From Rhodobacteraceae bacterium UBA6796 (GTDB taxonomy: Bacteria > Pseudomonadota > Alphaproteobacteria > Rhodobacterales > Rhodobacteraceae), in NCBI GenBank assembly GCA_002452815.1, contig DKFM01000023.1:17338-81337 (forward strand): a stretch of DNA of 64,000 nt, written 5' to 3'. This document shows positions 17,425 to 26,152 of the stretch, one piece after another; within the stretch, counting starts at the first letter, position 1; every line of letters starts with the position of its first letter. The notes beneath the pieces were generated by a model, which was not told where the DNA came from, did not search any database, and saw only the letters and a list, made by a program, of their open reading frames with translations. A program made the position numbers and the translations under genes.

Positions 17425-18456
17425 ATGCAGCTGTGCAAGGATCTGGCCGCGGCCGTGGGCAACACACCGCTGATCCGGCTGAAAAAAGCGTCGGAGATGA
17501 CCGGCTGCGAGATCCTCGGCAAGGCCGAGTTCATGAACCCCGGCCAGTCGGTCAAGGACCGCGCCGCGCTGTTCATCATCCGCGATGCGATCGCAAAGGG
17601 GCAGCTGAAACCCGGCGGCACCATCGTCGAGGGCACGGCGGGCAATACCGGCATCGGTCTGGCGCTGGTCGGCGCCTCGATGGGGTTCCGCACCGTGATC
17701 GTGATCCCCGAAACCCAAAGTCAGGAAAAGAAGGACATGCTGCGGCTGGCCGGTGCCGAACTGGTGCAGGTGCCCGCGGCGCCCTATTCCAACCCCAACA
17801 ACTATGTCCGCTATTCCGGGCGGCTGGCCGAGGAACTGGCCAAGACCGACCCGAACGGCGTGATCTGGGCCAATCAGTTCGACAACGTGGCCAACCGTCA
17901 GGCGCATATCGAAACCACCGGCCCGGAAATCTGGGCGCAGACGCAGGGCAAGGTTGACGGCTTCATCTGCGCCGTGGGCTCGGGCGGGACGTTCGCCGGG
18001 GTGGGCATGGCCTTGCAGCCCAAGGGCGTCAAGATCGGTCTGGCCGACCCCGAAGGCGCCGCGCTGCACAGCTTCTACACCACCGGCGTTCTGAAATCCG
18101 AAGGCTCGTCGATCACCGAAGGGATCGGCCAGGGCCGGATCACCGCCAACCTCGACGGGTTTACCCCGGACATGAGCTATTGCATCCCTGATTCCGAGGC
18201 GCTGCCGATCGTCTTTGACCTGCTGGCCGAAGAAGGGCTGTGCCTGGGCGGCTCGTCGGGTATCAACGTGGCCGGCGCAATCCGCATGGCGCGCGAAATG
18301 GGCCCGGGCCACACCATCGTCACGGTGCTGTGCGATTACGGCACGCGCTATCAGTCGAAACTGTTCAACCCCGAATTCCTGCATGGCAAGGGCCTGCCGG
18401 TTCCCGGCTGGCTGGAAGGCCCCGGTCGCGCCGTGCCCGAGGTGTTTGCAGGATGA
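17425..18456 (+). CDS. cysK: cysteine synthase A
   Basis: A 343-residue PLP enzyme that makes cysteine from O-acetylserine and sulfide. The PLP lysine is in PGQSVKDRAALFII, the phosphate loop is SGGTFAGVG and the substrate loop is GTAGNTGIGLA. GAGGGAGACC precedes the ATG. It belongs to the trgA-trgB-cysK cluster and overlaps the channel gene by the ATGA at 18453-18456. A CATAAT box at 17399 could be part of its own promoter. Confidence 0.95.
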   Translation: MQLCKDLAAAVGNTPLIRLKKASEMTGCEILGKAEFMNPGQSVKDRAALFIIRDAIAKGQLKPGGTIVEGTAGNTGIGLALVGASMGFRTVIVIPETQSQEKKDMLRLAGAELVQVPAAPYSNPNNYVRYSGRLAEELAKTDPNGVIWANQFDNVANRQAHIETTGPEIWAQTQGKVDGFICAVGSGGTFAGVGMALQPKGVKIGLADPEGAALHSFYTTGVLKSEGSSITEGIGQGRITANLDGFTPDMSYCIPDSEALPIVFDLLAEEGLCLGGSSGINVAGAIRMAREMGPGHTIVTVLCDYGTRYQSKLFNPEFLHGKGLPVPGWLEGPGRAVPEVFAG

Positions 18457-20957
18457 TGCTGCGGGGCCTGCGCGTTCTGCTTCTGGCGCTGTGCCTTGCG
18501 CTGCCCGCAGCCGCGCAGGACACCGAAGGGCCGAATTACAAGACCTGGGACAAGGCTGCGGCCCAGGTCGAGCAGGCCGTGACCGAGGCCAGCATCGCGG
18601 ATGAGCGACTGTCCGAGATGCGCGCCGAAATCGTCAAATGGCGCAGCGACTTCATCGCCGCGCAAGGGATCAACGCCGATCAGATCACCACGGTGAAGAA
18701 CCAGATCGCGGCTTTGGGGGCCGCGCCTGCCGAGGGCGAGACCGAAGATCCCACCATCGCCAGCCGTCGCGCCGAACTGACCGAGACGCTGGCCAAGCTG
18801 CAGGCCCCGGTTCTTGCCGCGACCGAGGCCGCCAGCCGCGCCGATGGCATCATCCGCAACATCGACCGGCTGAACCGGGAACGGCAGGCCGACAAGCTGC
18901 TGCGGCTGTCTCCGTCGGCGGCCAATCCGGTCAACTGGCCCGCGGCTTTGTCGCTGTTTCGCTGGATGGGGGCCTGGATCTATGACGAGACCGTCTGGCG
19001 TTTCGCCCGGCCGATCAACTGGGACACGCTGCGCAACAATGCCCCGCTGATCGCGGGGCTGGTGCTGATCGCCGGGATCTTGCTGCTGCGCGGTGGGCGC
19101 TGGATGGGTCGGCTGACGCAATGGCTGCTGGACAAGACCGCCATGCGCGGGCGGGAACTGATTTCGGGCGTGGTCTCGCTGGGGCAGGTGATCCTGCCGG
19201 TGCTGGGCGCGGTGATGCTGACCACGGCGCTGTCGAAGACCGCGTTTTTCGGCCCGATCCTGTTGCAGCTGTTTGACCTGCTGCCTGCGGTTCTGACCAC
19301 AATTCTGATGGCCTGGTGGCTGGGCAGACGGATTTTCCCGACCCGTCCGGGGCAGGAAAGCGCGCTCAATCTGGCCGAAGAGGGCCGCGCCGAGGGCCGG
19401 TTCCACGCGCTGATGCTGGGGCTCGCGGTCGGGATGCAGCAGTTGCTGACGGACTGGATCATGCCGCGCGCGCAGGACTATCTGGGCGGCTCGGGCAACA
19501 TCGCGGCCGACAAGGCGCAAGAGGTGGCCGCCCGCGCCGATGCGGCGATCTCGGTGCTGGAAGTGCCGCTGCAGATCTTTGCCGCACTGGTGCTGTTCCG
19601 CATGGGGCAACTGCTGCGCCGCCAGCAAGGCCTGCGCCGCACCTCCGATGACGACGCGGCGTTCCGCTACAACCTGCTGCGCTGGCTGGGCAATGCGGTA
19701 ATCGTGATCGCGGTGGTGGCCCCGTCGCTGGGGGTGATCGGCTATATCAGCGCCGCCAATGCGCTGATCTGGCCTGCGGTGCTGACGCTGGGCGTGGTGG
19801 CGCTGGTGGCGATCCTGCAGGGCTTCGTCGCCGAGTTCTACGCCGTGCTTGTCCGGGCCGAGGAAGGCCGGCGCGACGGGCTGATCCCGGTGCTGGCGGG
19901 GTTCGTGCTGGCGCTGGCCGCGCTGCCGCTGCTGGCGCTGATCTGGGGCGCACGGATCGAGGATCTGGCCGAGATCTGGACATCGTTCCGCACCGGGTTC
20001 TCGCTGGGCGGGGTGCGGATCTCGCCTACGGTATTCCTGACCCTGGCGGTGGTGTTTTCGGTCGGTTACGGGCTGACCCGCCTGATGCAGGGCGCGCTGA
20101 AAAGCTCGATCCTGCCGAAGACCACCATCGACAAGGGCGGACAGAACGCGATCGTCTCGGGGCTGGGCTATGTCGGGATCTTCCTGGCGGCCTTGCTGGC
20201 GATTTCGGCGGCGGGCATCGACCTGAGTTCGCTGGCGATCGTCGCCGGTGCGCTGTCGGTCGGTATCGGTTTTGGCCTGCAGAACATCGTGTCGAACTTC
20301 GTGTCGGGGATCATCCTGCTGATCGAGCGTCCGGTATCGGAAGGCGACTGGATCGAGGTCGGCGGCCAGCAGGGCGTGGTCAAGGCGATCTCAGTGCGTT
20401 CGACCATCATCGAGACCTTCGACCGCACCGATGTGATCGTTCCCAATGCCGACCTGGTCTCGGGGCAGGTGACGAACTGGACGCGCGGCAACAAGACCGG
20501 GCGGTTGATCGTGCCGGTGGGCGTGGCCTATGGCAGCGACACCCGGCGCGTGGCCGAAATCCTTTTGGAAATCGCTCAGGCCCACCCACTGGTGATGATG
20601 TCGCCCGAGCCGTTCGTGCTGTTCACCGGCTTCGGTGCGGACAGTCTGGATTTCGAAATCCGCGCGATCCTGTCCGATGTGAATTTCAAGCTGCGCGTGC
20701 ATTCCGAAATGAATCATCAGATCGCCGCGCGCTTCTCCGATGAAGGGCTCGAAATTCCCTATGCGCAGCGCGACATCTGGCTGCGCAACCCCGAGGCGCT
20801 GCTGCCGCAGGGCGAGCGCAGCGCTGCCGCGCCACCTGTCGCGCCAGCACCGAAAGCGCAAGAGGTGGCGTATACGTTGCCCGAGGATGACCCCGGCGCC
20901 TATCGCGTCACCACGCTGTCGGACAATGACGGCACCGAAGAGGGCGACAGCCGATGA
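18453..20957 (+). CDS. DUF3772-containing MscS-family mechanosensitive channel
   Basis: About 834 residues. A signal peptide (LRGLRVLLLALCLALPAAAQ) leads to a periplasmic coiled-coil/DUF3772 region (to about residue 175) and then about ten membrane helices. The MscS core near residues 570-760 contains SVGIGFGLQNIVSNFVSGII and a beta domain (VRSTIIETFDRTDVIVPN). The large periplasmic extension resembles MscK/YbiO-type channels. It probably releases solutes on hypo-osmotic shock. Start and stop are both coupled by ATGA overlaps (to cysK and alaX). Confidence 0.9.
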   Translation: MMLRGLRVLLLALCLALPAAAQDTEGPNYKTWDKAAAQVEQAVTEASIADERLSEMRAEIVKWRSDFIAAQGINADQITTVKNQIAALGAAPAEGETEDPTIASRRAELTETLAKLQAPVLAATEAASRADGIIRNIDRLNRERQADKLLRLSPSAANPVNWPAALSLFRWMGAWIYDETVWRFARPINWDTLRNNAPLIAGLVLIAGILLLRGGRWMGRLTQWLLDKTAMRGRELISGVVSLGQVILPVLGAVMLTTALSKTAFFGPILLQLFDLLPAVLTTILMAWWLGRRIFPTRPGQESALNLAEEGRAEGRFHALMLGLAVGMQQLLTDWIMPRAQDYLGGSGNIAADKAQEVAARADAAISVLEVPLQIFAALVLFRMGQLLRRQQGLRRTSDDDAAFRYNLLRWLGNAVIVIAVVAPSLGVIGYISAANALIWPAVLTLGVVALVAILQGFVAEFYAVLVRAEEGRRDGLIPVLAGFVLALAALPLLALIWGARIEDLAEIWTSFRTGFSLGGVRISPTVFLTLAVVFSVGYGLTRLMQGALKSSILPKTTIDKGGQNAIVSGLGYVGIFLAALLAISAAGIDLSSLAIVAGALSVGIGFGLQNIVSNFVSGIILLIERPVSEGDWIEVGGQQGVVKAISVRSTIIETFDRTDVIVPNADLVSGQVTNWTRGNKTGRLIVPVGVAYGSDTRRVAEILLEIAQAHPLVMMSPEPFVLFTGFGADSLDFEIRAILSDVNFKLRVHSEMNHQIAARFSDEGLEIPYAQRDIWLRNPEALLPQGERSAAAPPVAPAPKAQEVAYTLPEDDPGAYRVTTLSDNDGTEEGDSR

Positions 20958-21673
20958 GCACCGAACCGGTCTTTCGCACCCAACCCTACCTGCGGGATCT
21001 GGACACCCGGGTCGAGGCGCTGACCCCTGAAGGCGGGGTGATCTGCGCGGGCTCGGTGTTCTATCCCACGGGCGGCGGGCAGCCGGGCGATGCGGGCTGG
21101 CTGCGCTGGTCGGACGGGGCGCTGGAAATCGCGACCGCCGTCAAGGGCGAGGGCGGCACGATCATCTTGGTGCCTGCCGAGCCCGCCGCGCTGCCATCGC
21201 CGGGCATGCGGGTGCAGCAGGAACTTGCCTGGGAACGTCGCCACCGACACATGCGCGTGCATACCGCGCTGCATCTTCTGTCGGTCGTCATCCCCTTGCC
21301 GGTGACGGGCGGGCAGATCGGCGCCGACAAGGGGCGGCTCGATTTCGACATGCCCGATCCGCCTGCGGACATGGCCGCGCTCGAGGCAGAGTTGAACGCG
21401 CTGATCGCACGCGATCTGCCCGTCACCGAGGACTGGATCACCGACGCCGAACTCGCCGCCAACCCGGGGCTGGTCAAGACCCTGCGCGTGGCGCCCCCGG
21501 TGGGGCAGGGCCGGGTGCGTCTGATCCGCATCGGGGCAGGGGATGATCAGGTCGATCTGCAGCCCTGCGGCGGAACCCATGTCGCCACGACGGGCGAAAT
21601 CGGCCCGGTGCGCCTGGGCAAGGTCGAGAAGAAGGGCCGCCAGAACCGCCGTGTGAGCCTGTATCTGGTCTGA
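20954..21673 (+). CDS. alanyl-tRNA editing protein (AlaX type)
   Basis: A 239-residue stand-alone editing domain related to the C-terminal editing domain of AlaRS. It hydrolyses mischarged Ser- or Gly-tRNA(Ala). Zinc ligands are visible in HTALHLLS and LQPCGGTHVATTGEIG, and FYPTGGGQPGD is the family N-terminal motif. It overlaps the channel gene by ATGA and is the last gene of the cysK operon. Confidence 0.93.
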   Translation: MSTEPVFRTQPYLRDLDTRVEALTPEGGVICAGSVFYPTGGGQPGDAGWLRWSDGALEIATAVKGEGGTIILVPAEPAALPSPGMRVQQELAWERRHRHMRVHTALHLLSVVIPLPVTGGQIGADKGRLDFDMPDPPADMAALEAELNALIARDLPVTEDWITDAELAANPGLVKTLRVAPPVGQGRVRLIRIGAGDDQVDLQPCGGTHVATTGEIGPVRLGKVEKKGRQNRRVSLYLV

Positions 21674-21690
21674 TCGCGTGCAGCAGGCCG

Positions 21691-21824
21691 GGCAGGGGGC
21701 GCTCGCGCCCCCCTCGGGCCTGCGGCCCTCACCCCCTGAGGATATTTCGGCCAGAAAGAACCTGCCTTTTCCCTCTGGCACAAATATCCCGGGGGAGCGC
21801 GGCACGCGCGGGGGCAGCGCCCCC
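21691..21824. repeat. dispersed intergenic repeat, copy between alaX and the AI-2E gene
   Basis: Two GC-rich hairpin arms (GGGGGCGCTCGCGCCCCC at the left, GGGGGCAGCGCCCCC at the right) enclose GGATATTTCGGCCAGAAAGAA and, in inverse orientation, CTCTGGCACAAATATCCCGG. The same pattern recurs at 44321, 48861, 52416 and 56233. Here the flanking genes converge, so it may act as a two-way terminator. Confidence 0.8.
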
Positions 21825-21832
21825 ATGCCCGT

Positions 21833-22933
21833 TCAGATCGGGTCTTCGGGCAGCCCCTCGCGCGACAGCATCACCGCAAGCGGCCGCAGCGTCGGGCTTT
21901 GCGCGCAGGAAATCATCAGCGCCACCATGATCGGCACCGCCAGGAACATCCCCGGCAGACCCCAGACCGCACCCCAGAAGGCCAGGCTGATGATGATGCC
22001 AAAGGACGACAGCCGCAGCGCATGGCCCATCAGCATCGGGTCGATCACATTGCCGATCACGAATTGCAGCAGCCCGCAGACCAGGAAGACGCCCGCCGTG
22101 CTGGCCGGGTCCTGGGTCAGGATATAGACCGCCAGCCCCGCGATCACGGTGGCGATGATCGACCCGATCGAGGGGATGAAATTCAGCGCGAAGGTCAGCA
22201 CCGCGACCGGCATCGCCAATTCGTATCCGCCGACCTTGAACACGCCGTAGACCGCCGCGCTGGTCACCACCGACACCATCGCCTTCACCATCAGGTAATG
22301 GTTCACCCGGCGCATGATCTGTCCGACCGTCCCCGCCACATGGCGCGCGCGGGTGTCGTCGCCCAGCAGGTTGATCAGCTTGGCCTGGAACCAGATCCGT
22401 TCGGCAAACAGGAACCCGACGAAGAGGATGATCAGCACTGCCGCCGACAGCAGGCTCGACGCCTGCCCGGCCAGGGTGCTGAGGTATCCGGCCACTTCGA
22501 TCTTCTGCATCGAGGCCAGCACCGCCGCCTCGACATCCGCGCCCATCCAGCCGAACAGCTCGGCGATGGCGCGTTGTGCGGGGCCGGCATAGGCCAGGAT
22601 CATCGTCACCACCTCGTTGGCCTGCGCCAGCAGAACGGCGGTCGCCGTCAGCAGCCCCGAGGCGATCAGCATCAGCGCCACGATCGAGGCCAGCCAGCTG
22701 GGCACCCGCACCGGGCCGATGTGCAGCCGTCCGATCGCGTTGATCGCCTCGGAGGTCAGCGAGAACAGGATGATCGCGATCGCCAGCGAAATCAGGATGA
22801 ATCGCGCCTGCACCAACAGGAACAGCACCAGCGCGAAGGCGATGATCCCGAGCAGCACGTTGGTCAGCTGCCGCGGCTCGCGCCTGCGCTCGGCGGGCAG
22901 GGGCGGGGTCGTCTGCAGCTCGTCGTCGATCAT
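21833..22933 (-). CDS. AI-2E family transporter
   Basis: A 366-residue membrane protein with about eight helices and the family C-terminal pattern VLTFALNFIPSIGSIIATVI and GLLQFVIGNVIDPMLMG. Members include TqsA and Na+/H+ antiporter-like proteins, so the substrate is open; nothing nearby points to quorum sensing through AI-2. Transcribed alone, towards alaX. Confidence 0.9.
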   Translation of the reverse strand: MIDDELQTTPPLPAERRREPRQLTNVLLGIIAFALVLFLLVQARFILISLAIAIILFSLTSEAINAIGRLHIGPVRVPSWLASIVALMLIASGLLTATAVLLAQANEVVTMILAYAGPAQRAIAELFGWMGADVEAAVLASMQKIEVAGYLSTLAGQASSLLSAAVLIILFVGFLFAERIWFQAKLINLLGDDTRARHVAGTVGQIMRRVNHYLMVKAMVSVVTSAAVYGVFKVGGYELAMPVAVLTFALNFIPSIGSIIATVIAGLAVYILTQDPASTAGVFLVCGLLQFVIGNVIDPMLMGHALRLSSFGIIISLAFWGAVWGLPGMFLAVPIMVALMISCAQSPTLRPLAVMLSREGLPEDPI

Positions 22934-23076
22934 TGCGGGGCGGTCCTTCGGGATAGCGTCAAACCGGGCACGGCGATGCCCGATCCCAGAGCCTAAGCGC
23001 GCCTGCGGGCGGTGACAAGCGACTGGCTGGGATTACACGCTTTCTTTGGGGCGATATCGACAGCGATATTGCCCCC

Positions 23077-23106
23077 TTGCATCCCCCGACGCTTTTCGCG
23101 TAAATC
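23077..23106 (+). promoter_or_regulatory. possible promoter of tRNA-Ser
   Basis: TTGCAT at 23077-23082, an 18-bp spacer and TAAATC at 23101-23106, placing a start just before the tRNA at 23115. The -10 match is weak. Confidence 0.35.
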
Positions 23107-23114
23107 CGCCGGAC

Positions 23115-23204
23115 GGAGCGGTGGCCGAGTGGTCGAAGGCGCACGCCTGGAAAGTGTGTAGGCGGGGAACCGTCTCGAGGGTTCGAATCCCTCTCGCTCC
23201 GCCA
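23115..23204 (+). tRNA. tRNA-Ser(GGA)
   Basis: A 90-nt class II tRNA with acceptor stem GGAGCGG/TCGCTCC, anticodon loop CTGGAAA (anticodon GGA), a long variable arm, T-loop TTCGAAT and an encoded GCCA end. Confidence 0.96.
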
Positions 23205-23234
23205 TTTCCCCTTGCAGAACTGCCCCCTGCATCT

Positions 23235-23261
23235 CTTGCCATGTTCTGAGAGTTTGGCAAG
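23235..23261. promoter_or_regulatory. inverted repeat upstream of the P450 operon (distal)
   Basis: CTTGCCA (23235-23241) and its exact complement TGGCAAG (23255-23261) are separated by 13 bases, about 200 bp upstream of the sigma54 promoter. It could be a remote activator site or simply a hairpin behind the tRNA; no T run follows. Confidence 0.35.
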
Positions 23262-23307
23262 CAGCGCTGGTTTCCAGATCCCGGTGCCTGCGGGGCGGGG
23301 GCGTGCT

Positions 23308-23327
23308 GCGAAACTGCATCGTTTTGC
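23308..23327. promoter_or_regulatory. candidate upstream activator site for the sigma54 activator
   Basis: GCGAAAC-TGCATC-GTTTTGC is a 7+7 dyad with one mismatch, centred about 130 bp upstream of the -24 element. This is the usual distance for an enhancer bound by a sigma54 activator such as the one encoded at 30206-31618. The assignment is inference. Confidence 0.4.
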
Positions 23328-23448
23328 GGGGCCCATTGCAGATGCGCCATGTCGCGAAGGGGTTTGCCGCATCCGGAATCCGGGTAAAATATCCGCGAAA
23401 AAATAATTATCATTTAATATCATGTCGTTCCGCGTTTTCTCCGAAAAC

Positions 23449-23464
23449 TGGAACGTAACTTGCA
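23449..23464 (+). promoter_or_regulatory. sigma54 (-24/-12) promoter of the P450 operon
   Basis: TGGAACGTAACTTGCA matches the consensus TGGCACG-N4-TTGCA with one change (A for C). The invariant GG (23450-23451) and GC (23462-23463) are exactly 10 bases apart. A start near 23474 leaves a 31-base leader with GGGAGC before the ATG at 23506. An AT-rich stretch (23395-23430) that could bend lies between it and the candidate activator site. Confidence 0.75.
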
Positions 23465-23505
23465 AATAGCTCCCTCAGACGCTGACCGCAGCATGGGAGC
23501 CCGTA

Positions 23506-24711
23506 ATGACGCAAGCCGACCTTCACAAAGATGACGCGCCGTATCTGGATGTGGCCGATCCGACCTTTTCGATCCGCTCTCAGGCGGTGATGGAGGCGCG
23601 CGACGCCAGCTGGTATGCGCGCACGCCCTATGGTCTGGCGGCGCTGCGCTATGAGGATGTGCAGAAACTCTTGCGTCATCCGAAGCTGCGGCAGGGCTCT
23701 TATCGCTGGCCCGCGCATAGTGGGGTGACTGGCGGGATTTTCGCGCGCTGGTGGGAAAGCATGCTGTTGAGCCAGGAGGGCGACACCCATGCCCGGCTGC
23801 GGCGGATGGCCAATCCGGCGTTCTCGCCCAAGCTGATTACCGATCTGCGGCCGAAATTCCAGGCGCTGGCCAACCGGCTGATCGACCAGTTCGCCGCCAA
23901 GGGCGAATGCGATTTCATCGCCGATTTCACCGAACCCTACGCGACCGGGGTGATCTGCGATCTGCTGGGCCTGCCGTTCGAGAAATGGCGCGAGCTGGCC
24001 GATATTGCCGGCGAAATGGGGCTCGCTCTGGGGGTGACCTTCAAGCAGGATCTGCCGGTTGTCGAGGCGGCGACCGCGCGTCTGATGGCCTATGCCGAAG
24101 ATCTGGTGGCCGCGCGCCGCGCCGCGCCTTCTGATGATTTCATCGGCATGCTGGTGCAGGCCAATGCCGACAAGTCGCAGCTGTCGGATCAGGAACTGAT
24201 CGACATGATCGTGCTGGCGATCTTTGGCGGCATCGACACCACGCGCAACCAGATCGGTCTGGCGATGGCGATGTTCATCGAACATCCCGATCAATGGGCC
24301 CTGCTGGCCGAGCAACCCGATCTGGCGAAAGCGGCGGTGGAAGAGGTGATGCGCGTGCGCCCGACCGTCACCTGGGTCACCCGCGAGGCGACCGAGGATT
24401 TCACCTATAACGACCTGCCGATCGCGGCGGGCACGACGCTGCATCTGTTCTCGCAATCGGCCTGTTCCGACCCGGCGGTGTTTGCCAACCCCGATTTCGA
24501 CATCACGGCGGATCGCAAGCCGCACTTCGGTTTCGGCGGCGGGGCGCATCACTGTCTGGGCCATTTCATCGCACGCGGAGACATGACCGAGGCGCTGAAA
24601 CTGCTGGCGCAGCGGCTGCGCAACCCGCGGTTCAACGGCACGGTCAGCTGGTTGCCCGACAGCGGCAATACCGGCGCGATTTCGATGCCGATCGCCTTTG
24701 ACCCTTCCTGA
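23506..24711 (+). CDS. cytochrome P450 (bacterial class I)
   Basis: A 401-residue soluble P450. The I-helix oxygen-activation motif is FGGIDTTRNQ, the ExxR motif lies in VEEVMRVRPT, and the heme loop is FGFGGGAHHCLGHFIAR with the Cys ligand. It should accept electrons from the ferredoxin and reductase encoded directly downstream. As first gene after a sigma54 promoter, in an operon with glutamine-synthetase-like ligases and an amine importer, its likely role is hydroxylation or N-dealkylation of an amine or its gamma-glutamyl derivative. The exact substrate cannot be read from the sequence. Confidence 0.95.
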   Translation: MTQADLHKDDAPYLDVADPTFSIRSQAVMEARDASWYARTPYGLAALRYEDVQKLLRHPKLRQGSYRWPAHSGVTGGIFARWWESMLLSQEGDTHARLRRMANPAFSPKLITDLRPKFQALANRLIDQFAAKGECDFIADFTEPYATGVICDLLGLPFEKWRELADIAGEMGLALGVTFKQDLPVVEAATARLMAYAEDLVAARRAAPSDDFIGMLVQANADKSQLSDQELIDMIVLAIFGGIDTTRNQIGLAMAMFIEHPDQWALLAEQPDLAKAAVEEVMRVRPTVTWVTREATEDFTYNDLPIAAGTTLHLFSQSACSDPAVFANPDFDITADRKPHFGFGGGAHHCLGHFIARGDMTEALKLLAQRLRNPRFNGTVSWLPDSGNTGAISMPIAFDPS

Positions 24712-24735
24712 TCCCCAACCAACGGAGCCCTGACG

Positions 24736-24921
24736 ATGAAAGTTGATGTCGATATGTCGATCTGCCTGCTGCACGGGCAATGCGTGATTGCCGCACCTGC
24801 GGTGTTTTCCTTTGACGATGCGGGCGGGCTGGTCTGGGTCGCCGAGGTCGATGAGGGCCTGCGCGGCGATGTCGAGGCCGCCGCCGATGCCTGCCCCGAA
24901 CAAGCCATCCTGATCGGCTGA
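24736..24921 (+). CDS. P450-type [3Fe-4S] ferredoxin
   Basis: A 61-residue ferredoxin of the short actinobacterial/alphaproteobacterial P450-partner type. Cysteines lie in CLLHGQC (Cx5C, as in 3Fe-4S forms) and in ADACPEQAI, with the PAVFSFDD segment between. It would carry electrons from the FAD reductase to the P450. GGAGCCCTGACG precedes the ATG; the reductase gene begins 3 bases after its stop. Confidence 0.93.
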   Translation: MKVDVDMSICLLHGQCVIAAPAVFSFDDAGGLVWVAEVDEGLRGDVEAAADACPEQAILIG

Positions 24922-24924
24922 ACG

Positions 24925-26145
24925 ATGGGGGCCGCGCCGCGTATCACGATTGTCGGGGCCTCGTTGGCGGGGCTGCGAACCGCCGAGGCGGTGCTGGCGC
25001 TTCTGCCCGAGGCGCAGGTGACGCTGATCGGCGACGAGGCCAGGGTGCCTTACAACCGCCCGCCGCTGTCCAAGGAGGTGCCGCAGGCGCTGGCCCGGGA
25101 CCCGGCCGAGGCCGAGGCGCAGTTCGCCCGGCTGGTGCTGCGCTCCAAGATCCCCGACGACGCCGTGCAGATGCGGCTGGGGCAGGCGGCCGTTGCGGTC
25201 GAGGGGCGCGCCGTGCGGCTGGCCGATGACACGCTGGTGCCCGGTGACTGGATCGTTGCGGCCAGCGGGTTGCGGCCCCGCCGTCTGGCGTTGCCCGGCG
25301 CCGAGGCGCACCGCCATGTGCTGCGCAGTTTCGACGATGCGCTGAGGCTTGCGGGCGATCTGCGCCCCGGGGCGCGCATGGTCGTGGTGGGCGGTGGGTT
25401 CATCGGCTGCGAGATCGCCGCGACCGCACGCAAGCTGAGTCTGCATGTGACGATTGTCGAACCCGCGCCGCATCCGATGCAGCGCGCGCTCGGGCCGCGT
25501 GTCGCGGGGGCCATGGCGGCACTGCACCGCGCGCATGGCGTGGTCGTGCTGACAGGAAGGTCCGTCGCCGGGATCACGCCCGAACATGTGATCCTGGACG
25601 ACGGGCAGGCGCTGGAAGCCGAGGTGATCGTCGAGGCGATGGGCTCGCATCCGAATGTCGAATGGCTGGCGGGCACCGGCGCGGATCTGGGCGATGGCGT
25701 GCTGGTCGACGACCGGATGCAGGCCATCGGGGCCGCCCGAATTCTGGCGGTGGGGGATCTGGCGCGCTTTGCCAACCCGCTGTTCGATGCGGTGCCGCGC
25801 CGGGTCGAGCATTGGTGCGTACCCGGTCAGACCGCGCGCCGCGCCGCCGAAACCATTGCCACCGCTGAACTTGGCCTGCCGCAGACCCATGGCTTCGCCC
25901 CGATGCCCAGCTTCTGGAGCGATCAGCACGGAATGCGCCTGCAGGCGTTCGGCGCGCCTGCGCTGGCCGATGCCTGCCGGGTGGTCGAGGGCGACCTGAC
26001 CCAGATCGGGCGCCATCCGATCATTGTTGAATATCTGCGCGACGGCGCGCCGGTGGGCGTGCTGGGGCTGGGCGCCAACCCTGCCGCGCTGGCCGCCCAC
26101 CGTGCCCGGCTTGACGCCGCACTTTCTGCATCTCTTGCCTGTTGA
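24925..26145 (+). CDS. NAD(P)H-dependent ferredoxin reductase (FAD)
   Basis: A 406-residue flavoprotein of the putidaredoxin-reductase type. The FAD-binding motif is ITIVGASLAGLRTAEA, the NAD motif is MVVVGGGFIGCEIAATARKL and the late FAD motif is ARILAVGDLARFANP. It passes electrons from NADH or NADPH to the ferredoxin and so completes a three-part P450 system. Spacing to both neighbours is only a few bases. Confidence 0.93.
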   Translation: MGAAPRITIVGASLAGLRTAEAVLALLPEAQVTLIGDEARVPYNRPPLSKEVPQALARDPAEAEAQFARLVLRSKIPDDAVQMRLGQAAVAVEGRAVRLADDTLVPGDWIVAASGLRPRRLALPGAEAHRHVLRSFDDALRLAGDLRPGARMVVVGGGFIGCEIAATARKLSLHVTIVEPAPHPMQRALGPRVAGAMAALHRAHGVVVLTGRSVAGITPEHVILDDGQALEAEVIVEAMGSHPNVEWLAGTGADLGDGVLVDDRMQAIGAARILAVGDLARFANPLFDAVPRRVEHWCVPGQTARRAAETIATAELGLPQTHGFAPMPSFWSDQHGMRLQAFGAPALADACRVVEGDLTQIGRHPIIVEYLRDGAPVGVLGLGANPAALAAHRARLDAALSASLAC

Positions 26146-26152
26146 GGACGCC

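Noticed and set aside
21691..21824. The dispersed repeats as ordinary bidirectional terminators
   Set aside because: That fits the three copies between convergent genes but not those between co-directional (52416-52548) or divergent (56233-56340) genes.
21833..22933. AI-2 quorum sensing with the AI-2E family transporter and the LuxR-type protein
   Set aside because: The family name does not establish AI-2 transport, no luxS or lsr gene is present and the two genes are 36 kb apart.
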